Shown piece after piece: positions 29,201-36,426 of a stretch of 64,000 nt of DNA (positions are counted from its first letter, which is position 1; every line of letters starts with the position of its first letter). Source of the DNA: an uncultured Prevotellaceae bacterium (lineage in GTDB: Bacteria > Bacteroidota > Bacteroidia > Bacteroidales > Bacteroidaceae); contig CACXIP010000016.1 of the NCBI GenBank assembly GCA_902767775.1, forward strand, positions 1 through 64,000. The letters are read 5' to 3'. The notes beneath the pieces are model-generated. The model was not told where the DNA came from, made no database searches, and worked only from the letters and a program-made list of their open reading frames with translations. Both the position numbers and the translations under genes were made by a program.

Positions 29201-29592
29201 TGTTTGACTATGCAGGCCGTCCTGACCTTACACAGAAATGGGTGCGCTATATCATGCAGACGGAATACAACGATACCCCTGGTGGCCTGTCGGGCAATGA
29301 TGATGCGGGACAGATGTCTGCCTGGTATGTGTTCTCGGCAATGGGTTTCTATCCTGTCTGTCCTACCACCAAACAATATATGCTGGGGTCACCGCTCTTC
29401 CGGCGGGTCACCATCAATCCCACCAAAGGCGTTCCTTTTGTCATCGATGCTCGAGGTGCAGACAATGCACATCCTTATGTCAAGAAGGCTACCCTCAATG
29501 GTCAACCTCTCATGGGTTGCACCATCTCACATGATGACATCACACAAGGGGCCACGCTCCGGATGGAGATTGAAGATAAAATTAAAGATTAA
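26227..29592 (+). CDS. Histidine acid phosphatase / GH92 alpha-mannosidase fusion
   Basis: 1121 residues. A signal peptide (MNNRIVSIFAVLLWTAVAFAQ) is followed by a branch-2 histidine phosphatase at about residues 35-420. The nucleophile block is RHGSR (60-64, His61) in YISHYGRHGSRWLP; the second block GHDTNL gives His312-Asp313. From about residue 445 a GH92 domain follows: HWIVGGCTQDYGSFTIAALG, FSMWDTYRALHPLYNI, TLEYAFDDFAVAQMAEALG, NEPCHQVPYMFDYAGRPDL and GNDDAGQMSAW. Both enzymes appear complete. It could remove phosphate and then trim mannose from phosphorylated mannosides. Reading is continuous across the junction with no frameshift. ATG overlaps the upstream GH92 by eight bases. Confidence 0.92.
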   Translation: MNNRIVSIFAVLLWTAVAFAQEKTPEQTGGVYYAYPVHQVLINPTPPEGYQPFYISHYGRHGSRWLPSDSRYEWVIEQFADKKNLTAEGKKLRKQLGKVWRNARGNGGQLTPLGGRQHEEIADRMVSNFPEVFAHNSHIRARSSVVPRCAASMRHFVSKIRGRQPLLQIDSATDSADMSYIAYTTPELKEIEKGPFAKMHGTPDRLMHLLFKNSSAVREPVILMGELHTIASDMQDVASPKLKTDLYWLFTPDEMRDIYERNNERMAYCNGSDPRTGGEPARSALSLWHDVETRADAAIRRSEPSADLRFGHDTNLYRLLTLMQASSAQSGKMDEILPMAANLQMIFFRGQTGDIVVRLLHNERDFALPIPAVMEHYYRWSDIKAYMAERIHRLQHEHQLVALNTMVGTAQANTLSAGLFGKGSEEHGQTLPAVLVPNGQNFWTPQTRDTEVKCIAPYYYADFLWQGMRNSHWIVGGCTQDYGSFTIAALGGQLRTAPEKRATRFSHDGEVSHPHYYAVGLPDEHLRVELTASAHGAIMHITPDRDQQVHVIFQPNSDEGEGGASIDLGSHSVYGYNPVHRIYQGWGERAGFSGHLLMEYADTPVNYGTFASDIHEEGKTSVSGKGQSGVWMTFEGKAHQPIILRMASSFTGREGCGRNMDAEVKGKSFVEMMAETAQAWIARLHTIDVEGDDEAAVNQFYGALYRSSFLPRLLSDADGAYPRFAEGSTMRGKRPVYTDFSMWDTYRALHPLYNIIVPDVSSDMMQSLVNMADEGGWLPIFPCWNSYTAAMIGDHCAATLADAYIKGIRGFDAEKAYRAMRRNAFESPASDADYRNGMGRRALKSYLQLGYIPMEDSVAEAFHNNEQTSRTLEYAFDDFAVAQMAEALGHADDAKALMKRSDNWRHVINPRTGYADGRHQNGRFENNTDFVHRKSFITEGAACHYTWYVPHDPEGLIEVMGGRDAFVARLDSMFTEGRYWHGNEPCHQVPYMFDYAGRPDLTQKWVRYIMQTEYNDTPGGLSGNDDAGQMSAWYVFSAMGFYPVCPTTKQYMLGSPLFRRVTINPTKGVPFVIDARGADNAHPYVKKATLNGQPLMGCTISHDDITQGATLRMEIEDKIKD

Positions 29593-29622
29593 AGATGAAA
29601 AATTAAAGATAAAAGATTATAG
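29571..29622 (+). repeat. Degenerate AT-rich short repeat between GH92-fusion and GH89 genes
   Basis: The word TTAAAGAT or TAAAGAT occurs at 29582-29589, 29590-29596 and 29603-29610, with AAAAGAT at 29611-29617. The first copy includes the stop codon of the upstream gene. Confidence 0.6.
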
Positions 29623-29631
29623 AGAAACACA

Positions 29632-31875
29632 ATGAAAAAATACCTATCCCTCCTCATTTGCCTAATGGCCATCCTCACCGCCTCTGCCAATCCTGCTGAT
29701 GACTTGTTGGAGCGTATTGATGCTGGGGCTTCCCGCAAGTTCAAAACCCAACTCGTCAAGACCGACTACGACTTCTTTGAACTTGACCAAAGTGGTTCGC
29801 GGGTGGTGGTCAGGGGCAACACATGGGTCAACATCGCCACGGGCATCAACTGGTATCTGAAATACCATGCCGGCATTCATCTCTCGTGGAACGGCATGAA
29901 AACCAAGTTGCCAGCAAAACTGCCTGCTGTGACTCAGCGTGAGCGCCATGAGACAGACCTCACCCTGCGCTATGATTTCAACTACTGCACGTTCTCTTAT
30001 TCCATGGCTTTTTGGGACTGGGACAGATGGCAGCAGGAAATCGACTGGATGGCGCTTCATGGTGTGAACATGCCTCTTGCCATTGTCGGTGAGGAATGTG
30101 TGTGGCGCAACATGCTCCTTCGGTTGGGCTATTCCGAGGAGGAGGTGGGACGCTTCATCGCTGGACCCGCCTTCCTCGCCTGGTGGGAGATGAACAATCT
30201 GGAGGGTTGGGGCGGACCGCTCCCGTTGTCATGGTATGCACGACAGGAGAAGTTGCAGCGTCAGATTCTCGCTCGTATGAAGCAGTTGGGCATGAAACCC
30301 GTGCTCCCTGGCTATTGCGGCATGGTGCCTCATGATGCCAAAGAAAAACTTGGTCTTGACGTGGCTGATGCGGGACTGTGGAATGGTTTTCAGCGGCCTG
30401 CCAACTTGTTGCCCACCGACCCGCGTTTTGGTGAGATAGCACGGCTTTATTATGAGGAACTGACACGTCTCTTTGGCAAGGCAGACTATTATTCCATGGA
30501 CCCGTTCCATGAGAGCAATGACGACAGCCGCATTGACTATGCTGAGGCGGCACGGGGACTGCTCAAGGCGATGAGGGATGCCAACCCCAAAGCCACATGG
30601 GTGGTGCAGGGATGGACGGAAAACCCCCGTCCGCAGATGCTTGAGGCACTCCGTGAGGGTGATGTCATCGTTCTCGACCTGTTCAGTGAGTGCCGTCCCA
30701 TGTGGGGTGCTCCATCGGTGTGGCACCGTGAAAAAGGCTATGAAGGTCACCAATGGCTCTTCTGCATGTTGGAGAATTTCGGTGGGAATGTAGGACTCCA
30801 TGGACGCATGGATCAACTCATCGACAATTTCTATATGACAAAAACCAATCCATTGGCTAAAAACATCAGGGGCATCGGCTTCACCATGGAGGGCTCGGAA
30901 AACAATCCGGTGATGTTTGAACTGATGAGTGAACTACCTTGGCGCAAGGATAAGTTTACCAAGGAACAGTGGGTGGCCGACTATGTCAAGGCGCGCTATG
31001 GCTTCGATGACCCAGAGGTGCAGAAAGCGTGGCTGGTCTTGGCTCAGAGCATCTACAACTGTCCCCTGGGCAACAATCAGCAGGGTCCTCATGAGAGCAT
31101 CTTCTGCGGACGGCCCACGCTCAACAACTTCCAGGCTTCGAGTTGGTCGAAGATGAAGAACTATTATGACCCGGAGGATACAAGGTATGCGGCAAGCCTG
31201 ATGGCTGGTGTAGCCAACAAATATAGGGGAATCAACAATTTCGAATACGATTTGGTGGATATCGTCCGACAGGCGGTGGCAGACCAGGCTCGCATACAAT
31301 ATCAGCGCACTATCGCTGATTACAAGGCTTTCTCAAGGTCGGCTTTCAAGGCTGATGCCGCTCGTTTCCTGCAAATGCTCGATATGCAGGACAAGTTGCT
31401 CGGTTCGAGACGTGAGTTTAGGTTGGGAAGCCGACTTGAGGATGCTCGCAATTGCGGGACTACAGCAGCAGAAAAGGACCTCTATGAGTGGAACGCACGG
31501 GTGCAGGTCACGACATGGGGAAACCGTTATTGTGCCGACACGGGTGGGCTCCGCGACTATGCCCATAAGGAATGGCAGGGATTGTTGGCAGATTTCTATG
31601 CCATGCGATGGAAAGCATATTTTGATGCACTTGAGGCTCAGATGGAATCACTGACGAAACCCGACCCAGAACTCCTTGGGAGTGGTGCCAACAGCAGTAA
31701 AACGGCGGATGAACTGTTCCAAATGGCTCTGCCGCAAGAGGTGAAGTTGGACTACTATGCCTTGGAGGAACCTTGGACACTGAAACATAATACATACGTT
31801 TCCGAACCAGTGGGCGACCCTGTTGACTTGGCTGTCAGGGCTATGCAACTCATAGGGAAGTCTGTAAAACAATGA
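29632..31875 (+). CDS. GH89 alpha-N-acetylglucosaminidase, secreted
   Basis: 747 residues, full length for the NAGLU family. A signal peptide (MKKYLSLLICLMAILTASA) precedes an N-terminal alpha/beta domain. The barrel has CTFSYSMAFWDWDRWQQEID, MALHGVNMPLAIVGEECVW and PLPLSWYARQ. Predicted catalytic glutamates are Glu294 in DPFHESNDDSR and Glu420 in GFTMEGSENNPVM. A helical C-terminal domain follows. The enzyme removes terminal alpha-linked GlcNAc, for example from heparan-like chains or mucin-type glycans. Its TGA overlaps the ATG of the acetyltransferase-like gene (ATGA at 31872), so the two are coupled. Confidence 0.95.
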   Translation: MKKYLSLLICLMAILTASANPADDLLERIDAGASRKFKTQLVKTDYDFFELDQSGSRVVVRGNTWVNIATGINWYLKYHAGIHLSWNGMKTKLPAKLPAVTQRERHETDLTLRYDFNYCTFSYSMAFWDWDRWQQEIDWMALHGVNMPLAIVGEECVWRNMLLRLGYSEEEVGRFIAGPAFLAWWEMNNLEGWGGPLPLSWYARQEKLQRQILARMKQLGMKPVLPGYCGMVPHDAKEKLGLDVADAGLWNGFQRPANLLPTDPRFGEIARLYYEELTRLFGKADYYSMDPFHESNDDSRIDYAEAARGLLKAMRDANPKATWVVQGWTENPRPQMLEALREGDVIVLDLFSECRPMWGAPSVWHREKGYEGHQWLFCMLENFGGNVGLHGRMDQLIDNFYMTKTNPLAKNIRGIGFTMEGSENNPVMFELMSELPWRKDKFTKEQWVADYVKARYGFDDPEVQKAWLVLAQSIYNCPLGNNQQGPHESIFCGRPTLNNFQASSWSKMKNYYDPEDTRYAASLMAGVANKYRGINNFEYDLVDIVRQAVADQARIQYQRTIADYKAFSRSAFKADAARFLQMLDMQDKLLGSRREFRLGSRLEDARNCGTTAAEKDLYEWNARVQVTTWGNRYCADTGGLRDYAHKEWQGLLADFYAMRWKAYFDALEAQMESLTKPDPELLGSGANSSKTADELFQMALPQEVKLDYYALEEPWTLKHNTYVSEPVGDPVDLAVRAMQLIGKSVKQ

Positions 31876-32969
31876 TAACAAAACAAGAAAAAATGGCTAA
31901 AAACAAACAACGACTTCTTTCCCTCGACATCCTTCGTGGCATCACGGTGGCGGGAATGATATTGGTCAACAACGGATATGGCGAGTCTTTTGAGATGTTG
32001 CGACATGTTGAGTGGAACGGCATGACCCCCTGCGACCTTGTCTTTCCGTTCTTCCTCTTCATCATGGGTGTCTCCACTTATCTGTCGCTTTCAAAGAGTG
32101 GGTTCCGTCCATCAGCTCCTGTTGTCTGGAAGATTATCCGGCGCACTGTGCTCCTCTTCGTTATCGGATTGGCCATCAACTGGTTTGACCATGCCATTTG
32201 GGGCGACCCTCTCTGTTTCGGACATCTGCGCATCTGGGCGGTGCTTCAGCGCATCGCTCTCAGCTATGGCATCGTGTCGGTGTTTGTGCTGCTGGTCAAC
32301 CATAAATGGATTGTGCCCACCATCATCGCACTGCTGGTCATTTACTCTGCCATCCTTATCTGGGGCAATGGGTATGCGGCAGACTCATCCAACATCCTGG
32401 CGCGTGTCGACCTCAGTTTGTTTGGCTACGACCACCTCTATCACAAGAGTCCTGTCGATCCCGAGGGATTGCTCGGCACCATATCATCGGTGGCTCATGT
32501 GCTCATCGGTTTCTATTGCGGCAAGCTCATCAAGCAGCGTCAGTCTGTCAAAGACAAGGTGCTGGCGCTCTTCTTTCTTGGAGCCGTCCTCGCCTTGGGT
32601 GGATATCTCCTGTCCTATGGCCTGCCGCTCAACAAACGGATATGGAGTCCGAGTTATGTGATGGTGACCTGTGGCATGGCGGCATCGCTGCTGGCACTGC
32701 TGATGACCATCATCGACATCCGTGGGAAAAAGGGATGGACAACATTTTTCCAAGTCTTTGGCATCAACCCGCTCTTCCTCTATGTGGCGAGTGAGTTTTT
32801 TGCCATCTTCTTTGGTTGGCTGGGTGTCAGCAGTGCGGTCTTTGATGCCATCCATTCCGTCATCTCCCATCCCCAGACGGCATCATTGTGCTATGCTGTC
32901 AGTTTCGTCTTGTTCAACTTCCTTCTCGGCTATATCCTCTACCGCCGTCGCATCTATATCAAATTGTGA
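31872..32969 (+). CDS. HGSNAT-like membrane acetyltransferase (DUF5009 / acyltransferase family)
   Basis: 365 residues and about ten TM helices. The start LLSLDILRGITVAGMILVNN and the block MTPCDLVFPFFLFIMGVSTYLS are typical of heparan-alpha-glucosaminide N-acetyltransferase-like proteins, also called DUF5009. Later blocks are HLRIWAVLQRIALSYG and FQVFGINPLFLYVASE. The human relative moves an acetyl group across the lysosomal membrane to terminal glucosamine, preparing it for NAGLU. Here the gene overlaps the GH89 gene by four bases, suggesting an analogous acetylation step in the periplasm. Transfer direction and substrate are inferred. Last gene of the plus PUL arm. Confidence 0.85.
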   Translation: MITKQEKMAKNKQRLLSLDILRGITVAGMILVNNGYGESFEMLRHVEWNGMTPCDLVFPFFLFIMGVSTYLSLSKSGFRPSAPVVWKIIRRTVLLFVIGLAINWFDHAIWGDPLCFGHLRIWAVLQRIALSYGIVSVFVLLVNHKWIVPTIIALLVIYSAILIWGNGYAADSSNILARVDLSLFGYDHLYHKSPVDPEGLLGTISSVAHVLIGFYCGKLIKQRQSVKDKVLALFFLGAVLALGGYLLSYGLPLNKRIWSPSYVMVTCGMAASLLALLMTIIDIRGKKGWTTFFQVFGINPLFLYVASEFFAIFFGWLGVSSAVFDAIHSVISHPQTASLCYAVSFVLFNFLLGYILYRRRIYIKL

Positions 32970-32972
32970 CAA

Positions 32973-33428
32973 CTATTTCTTGGTGCGGAAGGCGAGGAGA
33001 AGTGCGCAGCCTGCAAGCAGTATGAGGATGAGTCGATTAAAACCGTTTGGATGGTGCAATTTCACTTTGGAGTGCTGTCGCTGTTCGGAGTGTGTCCTCA
33101 GCGTGTCTTTGTGGGTGTGCTGATATGCCGTGCTGTCACCATGATGGTGTGACTCATAGTGATGCACTACTTCTCGCTGGTGGATGATGTGCCCCATAGT
33201 ATCTGTGATAAAGGTGAGAACCGCCTTCTCACGTACTGTGTCGCGCAGGGTCACTTGTTGAATGAGTGTCACGGTGTCGTGGCAGATAGTGATGGTGGAG
33301 TCTTGCCGTATGTTTTCCGATGTGATGCTGCGGTGGTTGGCACATCCTGTTGTCATTGTTGTGGCAATGAGAATAAAGGCGGTTTGTACCAACCATCCGC
33401 TGTAGTTTTTTGTTGCATGGTTTTTCAT
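32973..33428 (-). CDS. Lipoprotein with C-terminal TM helix, unimolecular-spanin-like
   Basis: 151 residues from ATG at 33428. The first ~25 residues end in a lipobox (TTMTTGC). The middle is polar, with regular Asp-Thr and Arg-Asp-Thr spacing (ICHDTVTLIQQVTLRDTV) and a His-rich part (VVHHYESHHHGDSTAYQHTH). A C-terminal TM helix (LILILLAGCALLLAFR) ends in RTKK. Lipid anchor at one end and TM helix at the other is the layout of phage u-spanins, and the DTV-rich middle recalls Rz-like proteins of Bacteroidetes phages. No phage gene is nearby. Only 3 bases separate its stop from the convergent acetyltransferase stop. Confidence 0.55.
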   Translation of the reverse strand: MKNHATKNYSGWLVQTAFILIATTMTTGCANHRSITSENIRQDSTITICHDTVTLIQQVTLRDTVREKAVLTFITDTMGHIIHQREVVHHYESHHHGDSTAYQHTHKDTLRTHSEQRQHSKVKLHHPNGFNRLILILLAGCALLLAFRTKK

Positions 33429-33462
33429 GGTCGTTTGGTGTTTGTGAAATTGGATGTTGTTG

Positions 33463-33470
33463 CAAAGGTA
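33463..33470 (-). promoter_or_regulatory. -7 element for the spanin-like lipoprotein gene
   Basis: Reads TACCTTTG on the minus strand, 35 bases upstream of the ATG at 33428. No clear TTTG partner. Confidence 0.45.
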
Positions 33471-33567
33471 GTCCGTCAACATCTGATTGGCATGTCATTT
33501 TACCCATTGTTGAAACCTTGTGTGAACAACTAAAAAATACGCTCTCTTTTTCTTAATAATCCATAAA

Positions 33568-33607
33568 AACTAAAGGTTTTAGTTCTTATCAACTAATTTT
33601 TTTAGTT
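33568..33607. promoter_or_regulatory. Tandem 17-bp dyad operator upstream of blaI
   Basis: Two sites of identical design, AACTAA-N5-TTAGTT, lie at 33568-33584 and 33591-33607, 23 bases apart start to start. The second runs into a weak promoter-like TTACTTTG (33605-33612). This layout fits autorepression by the BlaI-type regulator whose gene starts at 33669. The link between site and protein is inferred. Confidence 0.65.
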
Positions 33608-33668
33608 ACTTTGTGGTTGGATATGATACTGACGCATTTGATGGATGTGAACCTAAAAGGAAAAAACA

Positions 33669-34040
33669 ATGAAAAAACTGACTCGTAAGGAAAAGGAAAT
33701 CATGGAATTGTATTGGCAGCATGGTCCAATGTTCGTCAAGGAACTGTTGGAATACTACGATGAGCCACGCCCACATTTCAATACGCTATCCACTACGGTG
33801 CGTATTCTGGAGAAAAAGGGTATGCTCGGCCACAGGCAGTTTGGCACGTCCTATCAGTATTACCCTCTGGTAACGGAGAAAGAGTACGGACGTTCGAGTC
33901 TGGCTGGAGTCATCAAAAGTTATTTTGACGACTCGTACCTGGATGCCGTCAGCAGTTTTGTGAAGGAAGAGAAGATTTCTGTGGATGAGTTGAAAGAACT
34001 CATTGAGAGGATTGAAAGCGCTGATGAAAACAGCAAATAG
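33669..34040 (+). CDS. BlaI/MecI/CopY family transcriptional repressor
   Basis: 123 residues, the full family length. The winged helix covers about residues 1-80 (LTRKEKEIMELYWQHGPMFV, TLSTTVRILEKKGMLGHRQF, SYQYYPLVTEKEYGRSSL). The C-terminal dimerisation helices follow (SYFDDSYLDAVSSFVKEEK). In classical systems this repressor is cut by the adjacent BlaR1 metalloprotease. Here the adjacent M56 gene is broken, so the induction route may be lost. A tandem dyad operator lies 60-100 bases upstream. Confidence 0.92.
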   Translation: MKKLTRKEKEIMELYWQHGPMFVKELLEYYDEPRPHFNTLSTTVRILEKKGMLGHRQFGTSYQYYPLVTEKEYGRSSLAGVIKSYFDDSYLDAVSSFVKEEKISVDELKELIERIESADENSK

Positions 34041-34106
34041 GACCCGATTTTTACTCGCTCTGAGTACCTATTATAATTAATTATCACGAAGAAATCCGTA
34101 AATAGT

Positions 34107-35883
34107 ATGATGGAGTTCCTAACCTACAACCTGAAGGTCGCCATGCTGATAGCGGTATTCTATATGTTCTATTGCTGAGCCGCGAGACGTTTCATCGCGT
34201 GAATCGCATCGTGTTGCTCACTACAGCTGTTGCCTCGTTTGTGCTGCCACTTTGCATCATCACGTTGCACAAAACGGTAGTCGTAAGCGAAGACGCCGGG
34301 TCGATAACGCTCGACTACCTTGGCCCCGTAGTGGTTGAGGTGGCGGAGCCCAACACGCCCCTTTGGCAAACACTGGCTGTTGTTGTGTTCTTTGCAGGAA
34401 TGGCTCTTGTGCTGGGGCACACCCTCTTGGCTCTTATGAAAGTTTGGCGGCTCATCAGCCGCAGCGAACGCCATCAGCAGCCAGATGGAACAACGGTCTG
34501 TGTTGCTGAAGGCGATGTTTCGCCCTTCAGCTGGATGAACTACATCGTACTCTCACGCAACGACTATGAGGCGCAAGAAGCCTCTGTGCTCGCTCATGAA
34601 CGAGGTCACATCCGCCAGCATCATTCGGCAGATGTACTCCTTGTTGATATGCTCACCGCCCTGCAGTGGTTTAATCCTGCTATGTGGATGCTGCGCCAAG
34701 ACCTGCGCGCCATCCATGAGTATGAAGCCGATGCGGCGGTACTCTCTCAAGGCATCAATATGCGTCACATAAGAAAACCAATCGTGCGAGCTGGCTGAAG
34801 TTGCTCGCTTTGTTGCCCATTGTGGGTGTTACGCTGGCATTGAATGCCGAGACCGTGAACGACTATGTCTACGCAGGCACTCAGCAACAGCAGCAGAAGA
34901 AAATTGTGAAGAAAGGCCGCAAGAAAGCTCAAGTGAAGATGGGCGACACGACCATTGAAGTGAAGACCGAAGCCGAGCCGGCTGAGGATCGTCCGTATGC
35001 TTTGCATGCCGTTGTTGACCAATATGGTCGTATCACGGGATTGTCGAGCAAAGGCAAGCCTGATCCCAGACAACCTATGGAGTTTACCATCGGCCGCATC
35101 TTCTTCGACGACCGTGTGGCTACCCTCGAGGAAGTTAAGAATTACAAGTCGCTTGGCTATGAGTTATTTGAAATCATTCATCGGCCGAACTCAGCAGGTG
35201 ATCCGAAGTGGAACTATCAGGACAAAGAAGGCATTCTCGTCTTCCGTCAGGCAAAGCAAGTGGCCAAGGATGCCCCGAAGCTGATATTTGGCGAGCCGAA
35301 TGGTCCGGAACCGTTGCTCGTCCTCGATGGCAAGGTAGTTACAAGAGAGCAAGTGATGGCTCTCGACCCGAGTACCATCGATCACATCAACGTCTTGAAG
35401 TACAGCGAGGACAAGAAAGACCTTCTGAGAGTCTACGGCGACAAGTTCAATGCCGACACGTCGAATGGTATCATCTTCATCATCACCAAGGAGTACGCCA
35501 AAAGTGACGAAAGGAAAAAGGATTATGTCGTGGTTGTCAAGTCCAAGGATAAGGAAGCCGAAAAAGAGAAGGTATTCGATGTGGTGGAGCAAATGCCGGA
35601 GTTTCCCGGTGGAACAGGAGAGTTGATGAAATATGTGTCGATGAGCGTGCGTTATCCCGAGAAAGCTCTTAAGGCTGGCACCCAAGGGCGTGTCATCGTG
35701 AACTTCATCGTAGAGGCCGATGGCTCCATCAGCAATGCCAATGTGCAGAAGGGCGTGAGTGAAGAATTGGATAAAGAAGCACTCCGTGTCATTGAAAGCA
35801 TGCCGAAATGGATTCCTGGAATGCAGAATGGCAAGGCTGTGCGTGTATATTATGCTTTGCCCGTAACATTTCGATTGAGCTAA
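34107..35883 (+). pseudogene. Broken blaR1-like M56 metallopeptidase with TonB C-terminal domain
   Basis: Three reading-frame pieces make one family-like protein. Piece 1, 34107-34178 (MMEFLTYNLKVAMLIAVFYMFYC), ends in TGA. Piece 2 continues in another frame from about 34172 (LLSRETFHRVNRIVLL) to TGA at 34796-34798 and contains the zinc site HERGH and EYEADAAVLSQGINMR. Piece 3, in the third frame, resumes near 34762 (TNRASWLKLLALLPIVG) and runs to 35883, ending in a TonB C-terminal domain (MPEFPGGTGELMKYVSMSVRYP). Comparing with what I know of the family, about 35-45 residues between MR and the last TM are missing. Two frame breaks suggest decay; sequencing or assembly error cannot be excluded. 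The TonB part alone could still be translated from an internal start. Confidence 0.75.
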
Positions 35884-35894
35884 AATGGATTGTT

Positions 35895-36215
35895 TTAGGC
35901 GGCGGGAGCCTTGCGCTCCCGCTTTCCTTTCATTCTTTTTTTGAGGTGCTGCTGCTTGGCCATTCTCTTAATCGTCTTGTTGGTTTCCGAGAAAGTCAGA
36001 CCATAAATCTGGATGGTGTAAATGTTGTCTGAGAAATCCACGATGTAAAAGATTCGTTTTTGATTGAGGTACTCAATAAATTTGCCAGACATTCTTTTCG
36101 ATTCAGTAGTGATTTTTGTAATCAGCTTGGCGTTGTGTTTTAATTCTTCTCTTTCTTTGGCTTCTTTCTTCAGTCTCTCTTCTTCTTCAAGTTTCTTTTT
36201 CTCTTCAATTTCCAT
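35895..36215 (-). CDS. Small charged coiled-coil protein, unknown function
   Basis: 106 residues. The N-terminal 30 are almost all Glu and Lys (EIEEKKKLEEEERLKKEAKE), probably a long helix. The centre is a compact beta-containing part (FIEYLNQKRIFYIVDFSDNIYTIQIYGL). The C-terminus is basic (HLKKRMKGKRERKAPAA). No recognised family. Its last codons lie over the hairpin that seems to terminate the opposite-strand blaR1 remnant. Coding status is likely but not certain. Confidence 0.5.
   Translation of the reverse strand: MEIEEKKKLEEEERLKKEAKEREELKHNAKLITKITTESKRMSGKFIEYLNQKRIFYIVDFSDNIYTIQIYGLTFSETNKTIKRMAKQQHLKKRMKGKRERKAPAA
35902..35922 (+). terminator. Hairpin terminator after the blaR1-like remnant
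   Basis: GCGGGAGC / GCTCCCGC perfect eight-base stem (35902-35909 / 35915-35922), loop CTTGC, followed by TTTCCTTTCATTCTTTTT. It overlaps the 3' end of the minus-strand gene at 35895-36215. Confidence 0.6.
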
Positions 36216-36299
36216 AATTGTTTAAGGTTGATGACATGTATAGAGAGAAAGATTATTGAAAAATATATCACTATGGTTTTGCAACAATTGGTCATTAAA

Positions 36300-36331
36300 T
36301 TTGGAAACAGGTTTAAAATCATGTAACTTTG
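36300..36331 (+). promoter_or_regulatory. Promoter for the acyltransferase gene
   Basis: TTTG at 36300-36303, 20 bases, TAACTTTG at 36324-36331. Leader about 90 bases before the ATG at 36427. Confidence 0.65.
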
Positions 36332-36426
36332 CCCCTTGGATTGCTCCTTAGTAGAACTTCTCCCCTAAAAGGAAAGAGGGAACAGGACCTTGGCACAGTT
36401 AATTTTATATTCCCCAAGAGATAAAA

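Noticed and set aside
28060-29376. Long open frame antisense to the phosphatase-GH92 fusion
   Set aside because: A phase shadow of the GH92 domain, which is full of conserved motifs; the antisense product shows no domain or signal.
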